Positions 44,310 through 53,544 of a DNA stretch of 64,000 nucleotides are shown here, in pieces (the stretch's first letter is position 1; each line of letters opens with the position of its first letter). The notes under the pieces were generated by a model. That model worked only from the letters and a program-made list of their open reading frames with translations. It searched no databases and had not been told where the DNA came from. The translations under genes were made by a program, and so were the position numbers. Location: positions 3,348,001 through 3,412,000 of the forward strand of contig NC_021658.1 of assembly GCF_000418325.1 (NCBI RefSeq), written 5' to 3'. Source of the DNA: Sorangium cellulosum So0157-2 (lineage in GTDB: Bacteria > Myxococcota_A > Polyangia > Polyangiales > Polyangiaceae).

Positions 44310-45799
44310 GCGCTGGCGACCTCTGGGAGGGACACCGGATCCTCGGCGTGGTCCGAGACGGCTTGGTCCGCACGGTGCTGGCCAGACAGGTCGGCGACGC
44401 AACGGACACGGTATGGCTGCACCTGCGTGACCCCGGACCGATCGACACGGCGGCGTTCGCAGCCGAGATGCAGCGCGTGCAGGAGCTCGCGCGCGCGGTG
44501 CCGCAGCTCGAGCCCGTTCTCTACGGCGACGTGAGCGGATCGGTCGCCTGGGTCGCGACCCGGCACCGTGGCCCCGCGGTTCCGATCACGGAGGCGATGC
44601 GCGGTCCGGACCTGGAAGCTGCGGCGCTCGAGACGGTGATCGCGCTCGCAGAGGCGATCGCGCGGTGCCATGCCCAGGGCTGGGTCCACGGGTCGCTGAG
44701 CCCGGACCGCGTGCGCATCGCCGCCGATCGACGCCTCGTCATCACCCATTTCGGGCTCGTACGCCTTTTCCGCCTCGGTGCCTCCGATGCGGCTCGGGAA
44801 CCGCTGGTCGGCGCGCCCGAGTTGCTCGGCGGCGGCAAGGTCGGCCCGCGGGCGGACGTCTACGGGCTCGGAACCGTGCTGTACGAGCTCGTTTGCGGGC
44901 GCGAGTTCCACGAAGGACGGGCCCGCGCGCCGGGCGGCCGGTGCTCAAGGCTCACATTCCCGGACGGCACGCCGCACGCGGTACGCGCCGCCATCGAGAT
45001 GGCGCTCGCCGAGGACCCGCGGCGCAGGTACGCGAGTATCGAGCTCCTGATCGCGGTGCTGAAGGGCCTGATGCAGGCATGGCCCCGGCTGGACCGTGCG
45101 CCCACGTCGCAGGACGGGGCTGCGGCGGCCGTGGACCCTGTGCCTCCGACGTCGCGCAGCGCGCAGGAAGCGCGGCTCCGGGTGCTGGAGGACGAGCCGG
45201 AAGCACCCGGCGCCGATCCTCGCGCGAGCAGTGATCCCTCAGGCTCGGGTCGGGCTATGGGGAGCGAGCTGGAAGGGCCCGACACCCAGCCGTCTGGGGC
45301 TTCTCTGGCTGAGGAGGACGAACCACCGGTGCCGGAGCTCCCCTCGCTGGAGACTCCCGCACGGCCAGCGCCGACGCGGACACCGGATTCGCATCGACCC
45401 GCGCCGTCAGCGCTCCACACGGACGACGCGCACGACCGCGGCGTGCGTCGGAGCGGCGCGGCGCGCGCGACCGCTGCGCGGGTTGGCCTCGGCGTGGCTG
45501 TCTCCGCCCTCGCCTTCGCGGTGTCGTGCGCGATGTTCGCATGGCTTTCTCACCGCGCCCAGGTCGTCGCTGTTGCGCGGAAGCTGCCGAGCGTGGTCAT
45601 GCCGCCGGCCGCCCCCCGCCGCGCCATCGGCGCAGGCCCTGCCGGGGAGCAGCGAGAGGCGCGTGCGATGTCTCCGCGCGGGTCGAGCCGTCCGCGCCGT
45701 ACCGCGGTGCTGAGCCGAGACGAGGTGACGACATTCACCCCCGAGCGGCCTTTTTGCGAACGCGGCGACGTAAGCTGTGGAGCTGATGAGATGTACTAG
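44303..45799 (+). CDS. Membrane-anchored Ser/Thr pseudokinase
   Basis: 498 residues from ATG 44303, overlapping the PEGA gene by 7 nt. The kinase fold (about 8-270) is clear in the C-lobe: IARCHAQGWVHGSLSPDRVRI, GAPELLGGGKVGPRADVYGLGTVLYEL (partly quoted). However, HRD reads HGS, DFG reads HFG and no VAIK Lys is found, so it should not transfer phosphate. A Pro/Glu-rich linker (about 270-385) leads to one membrane helix (VGLGVAVSALAFAVSCAMFAW, about 395-415) and a short tail with a CERGDVSCG pair of Cys. It probably acts as a scaffold or ligand-controlled switch together with the coupled PEGA protein. Confidence 0.8.
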   Translation: MVGAGDLWEGHRILGVVRDGLVRTVLARQVGDATDTVWLHLRDPGPIDTAAFAAEMQRVQELARAVPQLEPVLYGDVSGSVAWVATRHRGPAVPITEAMRGPDLEAAALETVIALAEAIARCHAQGWVHGSLSPDRVRIAADRRLVITHFGLVRLFRLGASDAAREPLVGAPELLGGGKVGPRADVYGLGTVLYELVCGREFHEGRARAPGGRCSRLTFPDGTPHAVRAAIEMALAEDPRRRYASIELLIAVLKGLMQAWPRLDRAPTSQDGAAAAVDPVPPTSRSAQEARLRVLEDEPEAPGADPRASSDPSGSGRAMGSELEGPDTQPSGASLAEEDEPPVPELPSLETPARPAPTRTPDSHRPAPSALHTDDAHDRGVRRSGAARATAARVGLGVAVSALAFAVSCAMFAWLSHRAQVVAVARKLPSVVMPPAAPRRAIGAGPAGEQREARAMSPRGSSRPRRTAVLSRDEVTTFTPERPFCERGDVSCGADEMY

Positions 45800-45816
45800 G
45801 CAGGAGGCCGAACGGC

Positions 45817-46242
45817 ATGCGATTCCCCGCGATGGTATTGATCGTTTCCGTCGCCGCGCCCTCCTGTGGAAGTGAGCCGGAAGACCCCGATTGCAGTCAG
45901 AGAGGACCGCGCGAAGGCGCTCACGCGGTGTGGCTCTGGGAGGGTTCCATGGACGACGTCCCAGCCTGCCCGGGGGCGCGCGATGTCCTCTGGGATGGAA
46001 TCAGGCTCGATCCCGAGTCGCCGCCGGGCTCGATGGCGAGAGCGTGCGCTGGCGTCGTGCAGAAAGAAATCCCGTCTGGGTTCACCCTGTGCGTGATCCC
46101 CAGCCTGGTAGACGGAGTGTGCTGGCAAGGGTACGAAAACCGATGGCTTTACGTTGAAGACGGTGGACGCGAACGAGTCCTGTGCTGCCCTCCAGGAGGA
46201 TCTCCTCCCGCGATTCCTGCGACTTACGGCTGTCCATCGTAG
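45817..46242 (+). CDS. Hypothetical lipoprotein
   Basis: 141 residues with a lipoprotein signal (VLIVSVAAPSC, Cys about 17). The mature part has eight more Cys (DCSQRG, PACPGA, ARACAG, TLCVIP, GVCWQG, LCCPPG, GCPS), suggesting a disulfide-stabilised surface domain. It starts 17 nt after the pseudokinase stop, so it may belong to that operon. No family was recognised. Confidence 0.65.
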   Translation: MRFPAMVLIVSVAAPSCGSEPEDPDCSQRGPREGAHAVWLWEGSMDDVPACPGARDVLWDGIRLDPESPPGSMARACAGVVQKEIPSGFTLCVIPSLVDGVCWQGYENRWLYVEDGGRERVLCCPPGGSPPAIPATYGCPS

Positions 46243-46264
46243 ACCGAACTCAGGAGAGATGCCC

Positions 46265-46729
46265 ATGCGTTGGCCCATGATTGCCTTGGGGGCCGTTTCA
46301 GCTTCGACCTGCCTTTGTTGCAACGCAGACCCGCCGAGCGTCGCAGGGATCGTCACGGTAGCCCTCGATGGAGAAGAGCTCATCATCGACACCGGCGACG
46401 GCGGCAAGCGGCCGGTGATTGGGACAGACGATACCGTTTCCGGGCTCTGCACGCTGGGAGCTGGATACCTGGGCATGTGGGTACAGCACCATACGGCGAA
46501 GTTCGAGACGCTTGATCTGATGGACGAGCCGGGACATCCACACATGACCGCGGAGATCGCCGGGATCACCTATCAGGGCGGGTGCTCGATCACCACCGAA
46601 GTTCAGCGCAACGATCCCTATGAAGCCGACGTGTCCGCCGGTCCGTGCGAGCTCTTCCGGCCGTTCGACGGTGCCATACTACGTCTCGAGTCAGCGTCGT
46701 TCCACCTCAAGGGATGCTGGGACGACTGA
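46265..46729 (+). CDS. Hypothetical lipoprotein
   Basis: 154 residues from ATG 46265, 6 nt after CAGGAGAG; another ATG two codons earlier is possible. Its signal ends VSASTCLCC, with either of the last Cys as lipidation site. The mature part is beta-rich (VTVALDGEELIIDTGDGG, AEIAGITYQGGCSITTEV) with four Cys. It follows the previous lipoprotein gene by about 20 nt. Function unknown. Confidence 0.65.
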   Translation: MRWPMIALGAVSASTCLCCNADPPSVAGIVTVALDGEELIIDTGDGGKRPVIGTDDTVSGLCTLGAGYLGMWVQHHTAKFETLDLMDEPGHPHMTAEIAGITYQGGCSITTEVQRNDPYEADVSAGPCELFRPFDGAILRLESASFHLKGCWDD

Positions 46730-46773
46730 CTACGATCACGCGGCACAACCACCGCTACAGGCGCGGCGACCCC

Positions 46774-47514
46774 TCAGGCCAGGGTGATCCCCGCCTGCCG
46801 CGCCCGGTCCCTGACGACGGCGGCCACCGTCTCCCCCGAGAGCCGCTCTCCGGTGCGATCCTGCGCGTCGATCGCCACGAACAGCGGCCCCGTGACGAGG
46901 CGCGCCCTGCTCGTCCAGGCCGTCAGCGCCCGGACGGGGCACGTCCGCTCGCTCGGCCCGAACGGGATCGGCACCGGCTCGCCGGTCAGGCGCAGCTCCA
47001 GCCCGGCCTCCGCGAGGACGAGGTCGTCGACATCGACGGCGGCGAGCTCGGCTGGCCGGAGCCGCGCCACGTACCCGAGCAGCACGAGGGCGCGGTCGCG
47101 GAGGTCCGCGAGGCGTGCGCCTCCCATCGCGTGAAGGATGCGCCGGACCTGCGCGGGATCCAGCAGACCGCCTTCCGTGGCGCTCGTCCGTTCGCGGCCG
47201 TCGCGCCATCGCCGCACGATCGCGCTGTCGGTCGGCGAGGCGTGACGCATGCGATCGTGCGCCGTCCGGATCGCGCAGAGCGCCGCGTCGATCGCCGCAG
47301 GGGCAACGCGCTCGCGCTCCATGGCGAGCAGATGGAGCAGCACGACGCGCGGGCGCGCGGGCACGGCCAGCGAGCCGCGCGCCGCGCACCAGGCCGTGAA
47401 GCTCCGCCAGCGCGCGCTGAGCTGCCGCCGCGTGCTCTCGGTCAGGTCGGGCACGACGGCGTCGAGCAGGCCGTGCAGCTCGGCGGATTGCTGGGCTGCT
47501 CGGGCGCGGTCCAT
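46774..47514 (-). pseudogene. Truncated tyrosine recombinase (phage integrase family)
   Basis: 246 residues from ATG 47514. The N-terminal SAM-like core-binding domain (RRQLSARWRSFTAWCAARG, LLHLLAMERERVAPAAIDAALCAIRTAH, quoted in part) and the first half of the catalytic domain (ADLRDRALVLLGYVARLRPAELAAVDVDDL, with the first catalytic Arg in RPAEL) are present. The frame stops at VRDRARQAGITLA, just before the HxxR and Tyr motifs should appear. It therefore cannot cut DNA. No matching C-terminal piece is found downstream (46730-46773). It is probably a remnant of an integrated element, or possibly an N-terminal DNA-binding protein. Confidence 0.75.
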
Positions 47515-47546
47515 GGCGTGCCTCGCTGGAGACCGGACATCCCTCC

Positions 47547-50500
47547 TCACTCGGCTGCCCCCCCACCCGCACCGTCGCCGACCCACGCCCGCGCGAGCTC
47601 CAGCGTCCGCGCGTTCTCCTCCACATCGCGGAGGAACCTCTCGCGCATCCCGGCATCCGCGATCCGCACCGCCACCTCGAGCAGCCGCTCGCGCGCCTCG
47701 GCGATCGCCGCGCGCGCCCCGGCGCCATCCCCCGCCGCGAAGAGCGCCTCCGCGTACACGAGGCGGGTCATCGCTTCCCCCTCCTCGACGCTCTCCACCG
47801 CGGCCAGCTGCGCCACGGCCTCGCGGCTCTCCGCGAGCGCCTCGGCCGACCTGCCGCGGGCGAGCAGCACGGACGCCAGCGTCGCCCGGGCCGCGACCTG
47901 GGCCTGCTGCGCCGTCTCCAGCAGCGCCGCCGCGCGGCGGGCCTCGACCTCCGCCTCGTCGAGCCGGCCCGCGTCTCGCAGGATCCCCGCGAGGTACGTC
48001 CGAGACCAGCCCTCCCCGCGCCGGCTGCCCTGCGCCGCGCACAGCGCCGCGGCCCTCGCCTGCACCACGCGCGCTTCGTCGAGGGCGCCGGTGCGCCAGA
48101 GGACACGACCCAGATCGTGCAGCGTGAAGCCGAGCACGTAGTCGAGCCCCATCCGCTCGGCCTCCGCGACCGCGGCGCGCAGCCGCGCCAGCGCCTCCGC
48201 ATAGGCGCCGAGCAGCGACTCCCGGAACCCGAGGTTGCAGCGCTCGATGCACGCCCGCCGCAGATCGCCGACCTGCTCGTAGCAACGGAGGGCCTGCGCG
48301 GCCATCGCGCAGCTCTCGTCGAGGTGCCCGGCGAAGAGCTCGCGCATCCCGCGCTGCCGGTAGATCGGCCCGCTCACGCTCGGGTCGTCGCGGAAGCGCT
48401 CGGCGACCGCCTCGATGCGCCGGTGGAGCGCCTCGGCCCGGTCGTGGAGGCCCGCGAGCAAGAGGTCCAGCGCGATCGACGCCGCCGCCGTCACCGCCGG
48501 CGCGGACGGCTGCCCCTCGGGCCACGCGTCGGCGAGCGCCGCGTCGAGCTGGAGGAGATCCTCGGGCTGCCCGAGGTGCCTCGCCGCGCGCCCGGCCTCG
48601 GACAGCGCGGCGTGCCAGGCCGCGGTGCCCTTCGGCAGCACCCGCAGCGCGATCTGCGCGCAGCGACCGAACTCGGCGAGATCCCCGCGCCACCTCCGCG
48701 CCTCGGCCCGCAGCAAGAGCAGCTCCCCCTGGGCCTCGCCGCTCGCCCCGAGCGCGAGCGCGCGCTCGGCCCACCGGACCACCGCGTCGAAGTCGTTCGC
48801 GGCGAACGCCTGCGCCGCCGCGCTCTGGTAGAGCTCCGCGGCGCGCGCGCGATCGCCGCCGCGATCGAGGTGCTCGGCGATGACCGCCGCCGACGGCTCG
48901 GCGGCGCGCTCGAGCCACGCCCCCGCCAGCCGGTGCCCGAGCGCGCGATCCTCCTCGGTCAGCATCCCGTAGGCCGCCTCGCGCACGAGCGCGTGCCGGA
49001 ACGCGATCTCCCGCTCGCCCTGGAACCTCGACGCCGACCGGGTGACGAGCCACTCCAGCCGCTCCAGGCGGGCGAGGTGACCGTCGATCTCCGCGCCGCC
49101 CGCGCCGCCCGCGCCGCCCGCGCCGCCCAGCAGCGCGTCGAGCGCGCCTCGCCAGAAGACGTCCCCGAACACGCTCCCGGCGCGCAGCAGCCGGCGCGCC
49201 ACGTCGTCCAGCCCTTCGAGCCTGGACCGCACCATCGCCAGCACCGTCTCCGGGGCGTCCCGCACGTCGCCTTCGGCGGTCGCGCGGATCAGCTCCTCCA
49301 GGTAGAACGCGTTGCCCTCGGCCTGCGCCACGATGCGCTCCAGCGTCGCGTCGCTCACCCGATCGCCGAGCACCTGCCGCACGAGCCGCGCGCTCGCCTT
49401 GGAGGTCAGCGGCTCGAGGCGGATCTCCTGGAGCCCCCGCTCGGCCCACAGCCGGGGGAACAGCTCGTGCACGTCCGGGCGCGCCAGCGAGAGCAGCATC
49501 CACGGCTTGTCGCGGACGCGGCGCAGCGCCTCGTCGATGTACTGGACCGTCGGCGTGTCGCTCCAGTGCAGGTCCTCGAGCACGAGGAGCAAGGGGCGCT
49601 CGTCGCACGACGCTGCGAGGAACTCCACCCAGGCCCGCTGCATCTGGTCGCCGAGGAGCCGGACGTCGCCGCGCGCGGCGCGCAGCTGGAGGCTCTCCTC
49701 GTCGGGGAACGGCGTGTTCAGGAGCTCTCCGAGGAACTCCGACACGCGCTGCGCGTCGGCCCCGCCGAAATACCTGCCGACGTGGGCGCGGAGCTTGTCC
49801 CGGCGCGCCTCGAGCGGCTCGCCGTCCTGGATGCCGCCGCACGCCTGCCGCAGCGCCTGGCCGAGCAGGCCGAGCGCGGCGCCCGCGCGCAGCGGGTCTC
49901 CCCGGCCGACCCACAGCGCGAACGAGGGCTCGCGCTGGCGGGCGCGGAGCAGCATCTCGTAGGCGATGCGCGACTTGCCCATGCCCGCCGGCCCGGTCAC
50001 GAGCACCGCGCGCGCCCTCGACTCCTCGATGCACTGGGCGCGGAGCGCCTCTAGCGCCGCGATCACCCAGTCGCGCCCGACGCACGCGGTCGGCCTGCCG
50101 AGCAGCGTCCGCGCGCCCTTCGCGAGCGCCTGCTCGCCGTGGAGCCACAGGCCCGACTCGGTCTCGACCACATCGAAGCGGGCGTCGAGCAGCCCCGCGG
50201 TCACCTCGTCGATCGCGATCGGCCGCGCCTGCGCGGCGGCGGGCGCGGGCTGCGCCAGCGTCCGCGCCACCCGGTCCAGGAGGTTGCTGGCGGGCAGCCT
50301 CCCCGAGAGCTCGGCGGTGCCCGTCGCGAGGGCGATCGGCCGGTCGCCGGCGTGCTTGCGCAGCGAGAGCGCGCAGCGGGCCGCGCGCACCGCCTGATCC
50401 GTGGCCAGGCCCGTCCCCGTGAACGTGACCAGGATCGAGCTGTCCAAAAGGAGGTCGAGCTGACACCCGAGCCCGGCGACCTCCCGGGTCACCTCGTCCG

Positions 50501-51485
50501 AGGCCGAGGCGATCTCGGTCTCCGCGTCCGGCCTCCCCGCGCCGCTGGCCGCGCCCGGCTCGGCGGCCATCAGCAGCACGCACTGCACCCGCCGTTCCCT
50601 GTGGGTCAGCGACAGCGGCGACGAGGGCGCCGAGCTCGCCGGCGCCGCCGCCATGGAGAGCGTCGCGCCCAGGCCGACCGCCTCGAGCGCCGCGGCCACC
50701 GCCGCGCCGTCGCGCGGGCGCTCCGCCGGGTTCTTGGCGAGCATCCGGGCGCAGAGCGCGTCGAGGTACGGCGGCACCTCCGCGCGCAGCTCGCTCGCCC
50801 GCGGGGCGTCCTCCAGCACGATCTTCAGCAGCGTCGCCATGAAGCTGTCGCCCCGGAACGCCTGCACGCCGGTGAGGCACTCGAACAGCACGCAGCCGAG
50901 CGCGAACACGTCGGCGCGCGCGTCGACCGCCGTCTTGCTCCGGGCCTGCTCGGGGGCGATGTAGGCGGGGGTCCCCACGATCATCCCCGACTGGGTCATC
51001 CGCGTCGCCTCGGAGAACCGGGCGATCCCGAAGTCGAGCAGCTTCACCCGCGCGACGTCGCGATCCACGAGGAACAGGTTGGAGGGCTTGAGATCGCGAT
51101 GAACGATCCTGCGCGCGTGCACGACCGCGAGCGCCTCGGCGGCGCGCGTCACGAGCGTGACCGCCTCGTCCACGCTGAGATCGCGGCGCGAGAGCCTCGC
51201 GCCGAGGTCCTCTCCCTCGAGCCACTCCATGGCGAGGTAGGGCGCGCCCTCCGCCGTCCACCCGTGCGCCACGTAGCGACAGATGCCCGGGTGATCGAGC
51301 TCGGCGAGCAGCGCGGCCTCGCGCATCAGGCGCTCGGCGTTCCGCGGGTCGAGCTGGTAGAGCACCTTGACGGCGACGGTCCCGCCAGACGCCCGATCGC
51401 GCGCCTGGTAGACCTCCCCCATCCCACCGGCGCCTCCGAGCTTCTCAACCTCGAATCGCCCGGCGATCACCTCTCCCCCGCGCAT
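47547..51485 (-). CDS. Ser/Thr protein kinase-AAA ATPase-TPR signalling protein
   Basis: 1312 residues from ATG 51485. Residues about 1-270 are an apparently active kinase: LGGAGGMGEVYQARD, VAVKVL, HRDLKPSN, LLDFGIARF, GTPAYIAPEQ. About 300-465 is a degenerate nucleotide-cyclase-like segment (QCVLLMAAEP, VTFTGTGLATDQAVRAARCAL, partly quoted). About 485-800 is an ATPase: GPAGMGKSR (Walker A), LLLVLEDLHWSD (Walker B). Then come a winged region and TPR-like helices to the C-terminus (e.g. RAAALLETAQQAQVAARATL). This build is a known, large myxobacterial family in which a kinase is joined to a STAND/LuxR-MalT-like sensor. A GGAGGAGGAGGA run (about 49093-49130) marks a flexible linker. The signal sensed is unknown. 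Confidence 0.88.
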   Translation of the reverse strand: MRGGEVIAGRFEVEKLGGAGGMGEVYQARDRASGGTVAVKVLYQLDPRNAERLMREAALLAELDHPGICRYVAHGWTAEGAPYLAMEWLEGEDLGARLSRRDLSVDEAVTLVTRAAEALAVVHARRIVHRDLKPSNLFLVDRDVARVKLLDFGIARFSEATRMTQSGMIVGTPAYIAPEQARSKTAVDARADVFALGCVLFECLTGVQAFRGDSFMATLLKIVLEDAPRASELRAEVPPYLDALCARMLAKNPAERPRDGAAVAAALEAVGLGATLSMAAAPASSAPSSPLSLTHRERRVQCVLLMAAEPGAASGAGRPDAETEIASASDEVTREVAGLGCQLDLLLDSSILVTFTGTGLATDQAVRAARCALSLRKHAGDRPIALATGTAELSGRLPASNLLDRVARTLAQPAPAAAQARPIAIDEVTAGLLDARFDVVETESGLWLHGEQALAKGARTLLGRPTACVGRDWVIAALEALRAQCIEESRARAVLVTGPAGMGKSRIAYEMLLRARQREPSFALWVGRGDPLRAGAALGLLGQALRQACGGIQDGEPLEARRDKLRAHVGRYFGGADAQRVSEFLGELLNTPFPDEESLQLRAARGDVRLLGDQMQRAWVEFLAASCDERPLLLVLEDLHWSDTPTVQYIDEALRRVRDKPWMLLSLARPDVHELFPRLWAERGLQEIRLEPLTSKASARLVRQVLGDRVSDATLERIVAQAEGNAFYLEELIRATAEGDVRDAPETVLAMVRSRLEGLDDVARRLLRAGSVFGDVFWRGALDALLGGAGGAGGAGGAEIDGHLARLERLEWLVTRSASRFQGEREIAFRHALVREAAYGMLTEEDRALGHRLAGAWLERAAEPSAAVIAEHLDRGGDRARAAELYQSAAAQAFAANDFDAVVRWAERALALGASGEAQGELLLLRAEARRWRGDLAEFGRCAQIALRVLPKGTAAWHAALSEAGRAARHLGQPEDLLQLDAALADAWPEGQPSAPAVTAAASIALDLLLAGLHDRAEALHRRIEAVAERFRDDPSVSGPIYRQRGMRELFAGHLDESCAMAAQALRCYEQVGDLRRACIERCNLGFRESLLGAYAEALARLRAAVAEAERMGLDYVLGFTLHDLGRVLWRTGALDEARVVQARAAALCAAQGSRRGEGWSRTYLAGILRDAGRLDEAEVEARRAAALLETAQQAQVAARATLASVLLARGRSAEALAESREAVAQLAAVESVEEGEAMTRLVYAEALFAAGDGAGARAAIAEARERLLEVAVRIADAGMRERFLRDVEENARTLELARAWVGDGAGGGAAE

Positions 51486-51665
51486 GGCGGCGAAGTATCG
51501 CCCGGTTCGAGGCGCGTTGGCACCGGGGAGCACGCGACCGGCGCGGCCTCCAGGCGGCGACGAGGTCGCCGGGGGGGCCGACCTGCCGCGGCCCCGTACC
51601 CTTCGCCCCCGCGCGCCCTTCGCTCCCGCGCGCCCTTCGCCCCCGCCTGGGCGCCGCCCGGGGCG

Positions 51666-53030
51666 TCAGCCCGAGAAGCCCGCGAGCGCCTCCACGAGCC
51701 GATCGAGGTCCGCGCGGCTGTGCCGCTCGGTCACGGCGACGAGGAGCTCGTCGCGCCGGCGGGCGTCGATGCGGCCGAGATCGAGCCCCGGGATGATGCC
51801 CTGCTCGGCCAGCGCCCGCGTGAGCTTCCCGGCGTCGCCGCCGCGGACCTTCACGACGAACTCGTGGAACGTCGGCGCCGCGAGCGGCAGCGCGTACCCG
51901 TCGAGCCGCGCGATCTCCCGCTTGAGGTGCTCCGCCTTCGCGAGGCACTGCCGCGCCGCCTCGACGAAGCCGCGCTTGCCGAGCATGCACATCCGCATCG
52001 TGACCGCCGTCGCGCACAGGCCGCTGTTCGTGCAGATGTTGCTCGTCGCCCGCTCCCTCCGGATGTGCTGCTCGCGCGTGGCGAGCGTCAGCACGTACCC
52101 CCGGGTCCCGTGCTTGTCGACCGTCTCGCCGACCAGCCTGCCCGGCACCTGCTGGAGGTACTTGCGGTCGTTCCTGCACGCGAACAGCCCGACGTTCGGC
52201 CCGCCGTACTGCGGCGGCAGCCCGAGCGGCTGGCCCTCCGCCACCGCGATGTCGGCGCCGAGCGCGCCCGGCGACTCGAGCAGCGCGAGCGCGTACGGAT
52301 CGAGCGTGACCGTGATCAGCAGCGCGCCCTTCTGGTGGCACGCCTCGGCCACCCTCCGGATGTCGCCCACGACGCCGAAGAAGTTCGGATAGCCGACCAC
52401 CACGCACGCGGTCGTCTCGTCGATCGCCCGCGTCAGCGCCTCGACGTCCGCCGTGCCGTCGCGGCCGACGTCGACGCGGGCGAGCGACGCCTTGCCGCTG
52501 CCGATGCCGTGCACGTACGTCTCGACCGTGCCGACGTAGTCCGGGTGCACGCCCTCGGACAGCACCGTGCGCTCGCGCCCCGTGAGCCTGCGGGCCATCA
52601 GCACGGCCTCGGCGAGCGCGCTCGCGCCGTCGTACATCGACGCGTTGGCGACCGGCAGCCCGAGGATCTCGCTCACGATCGTCTGGAACTCGAAGATCAC
52701 CTGGAGCGTGCCCTGGGAGACCTCGGGCTGGTACGGCGTGTAGGCGGTGTAGAACTCGCTGCGGAGCAGCAGCTGATCGGCGGCCGGCGGGAAGTGGTGC
52801 TCGTAGGCGCCGGCGCCCAGGAACGAGAGCATGCGCCCGGCGCGGTTCTTCTGCGCGAGCTCCTCGAGGTGCCGCATGAGCGAGGCCTCGTCGAGGGGCG
52901 GATCCATCGAGAGCGGGCGCGTGAGGCGCGCCTCCTTCGGGATCGCGCTGTAGAGCTCCTCGAGCGACGACAGGCCGACGGCCTGCAGCATCTCGCTGAT
53001 TTCCTCGGGCGTGTGGGGCAGGTAACGCAT
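51666..53030 (-). CDS. gcvPA: Glycine dehydrogenase (decarboxylating) subunit 1
   Basis: 454 residues from ATG 53030. It is the N-terminal half of the two-subunit P-protein of the glycine cleavage system, which decarboxylates glycine and passes aminomethyl to lipoyl-GcvH. Motifs are MRYLPHTPEEI, FLGAGAYEHHFPPAAD, RSEFYTAYTPYQPEVSQGTL (partly quoted), ANASMYDGASALAEA, GLPPQYGGPNVGLFACR, PGRLVGETVD and TSNICTNSGLCA. The PLP Lys is on subunit 2 (GcvPB), which is not encoded next to it in this window. It lies 41 nt after gcvH in gcvT-gcvH-gcvPA order. Confidence 0.95.
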   Translation of the reverse strand: MRYLPHTPEEISEMLQAVGLSSLEELYSAIPKEARLTRPLSMDPPLDEASLMRHLEELAQKNRAGRMLSFLGAGAYEHHFPPAADQLLLRSEFYTAYTPYQPEVSQGTLQVIFEFQTIVSEILGLPVANASMYDGASALAEAVLMARRLTGRERTVLSEGVHPDYVGTVETYVHGIGSGKASLARVDVGRDGTADVEALTRAIDETTACVVVGYPNFFGVVGDIRRVAEACHQKGALLITVTLDPYALALLESPGALGADIAVAEGQPLGLPPQYGGPNVGLFACRNDRKYLQQVPGRLVGETVDKHGTRGYVLTLATREQHIRRERATSNICTNSGLCATAVTMRMCMLGKRGFVEAARQCLAKAEHLKREIARLDGYALPLAAPTFHEFVVKVRGGDAGKLTRALAEQGIIPGLDLGRIDARRRDELLVAVTERHSRADLDRLVEALAGFSG

Positions 53031-53071
53031 GGTGTTGTGCAGCGGGCAGGGTGATGCGGGGGGCGCGGCGC

Positions 53072-53473
53072 TCAGTGCGCCGCGGTCTTCAGGAGCTCGG
53101 CGTAGGCGACGGGGTCCATGAGCGCGCCGAGCTCGCCCTGGTCCGAGGGCGCGACCTCGATCATCCACGCCTTGCCGTAGCAGTCGTCGTTGACGAGCTC
53201 GGGGCGGCTCTCGAGCTCGCCGTTCACGCGCACGACCTTGCCGCTGAGCGGCGCGAACAGATCGCTCAGCGTCTTCACGCTCTCGATGGTGCCGAACGCC
53301 TTGCCCGCCGTGATCGTGTCGCCCGGCTTCACGTCGAGGTTGACCAGAGTGATGTCGCCGAGCTGATCGACCGCGAAGGCGGTGATCCCGACGACGACGT
53401 GGTCGTTCTCCTGCTTGGCCCACTCGTGGTCCTTCGTGTACCGCCGATCCGTTCGGACATCATCGCTCGCCAT
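53072..53473 (-). CDS. gcvH: Glycine cleavage system H protein
   Basis: 133 residues, normal length. It is the lipoyl carrier that shuttles the aminomethyl group between P, T and L proteins. Motifs are RYTKDHEWAK at the N-terminus, VVGITAFAVDQLGDI, GTIESVKTLSDLFAP (lipoylated Lys 67) and GKVVRVNGELE. It lies 71 nt after gcvT and 41 nt before gcvPA on the same strand. Confidence 0.96.
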   Translation of the reverse strand: MASDDVRTDRRYTKDHEWAKQENDHVVVGITAFAVDQLGDITLVNLDVKPGDTITAGKAFGTIESVKTLSDLFAPLSGKVVRVNGELESRPELVNDDCYGKAWMIEVAPSDQGELGALMDPVAYAELLKTAAH

Positions 53474-53544
53474 GGACTTCTTCTCCCTTTGCCAACCTGG
53501 ATCTCTGCTCGCCTCGCGGCCGCTCGGTCAGCGCGCCGCGCGCG

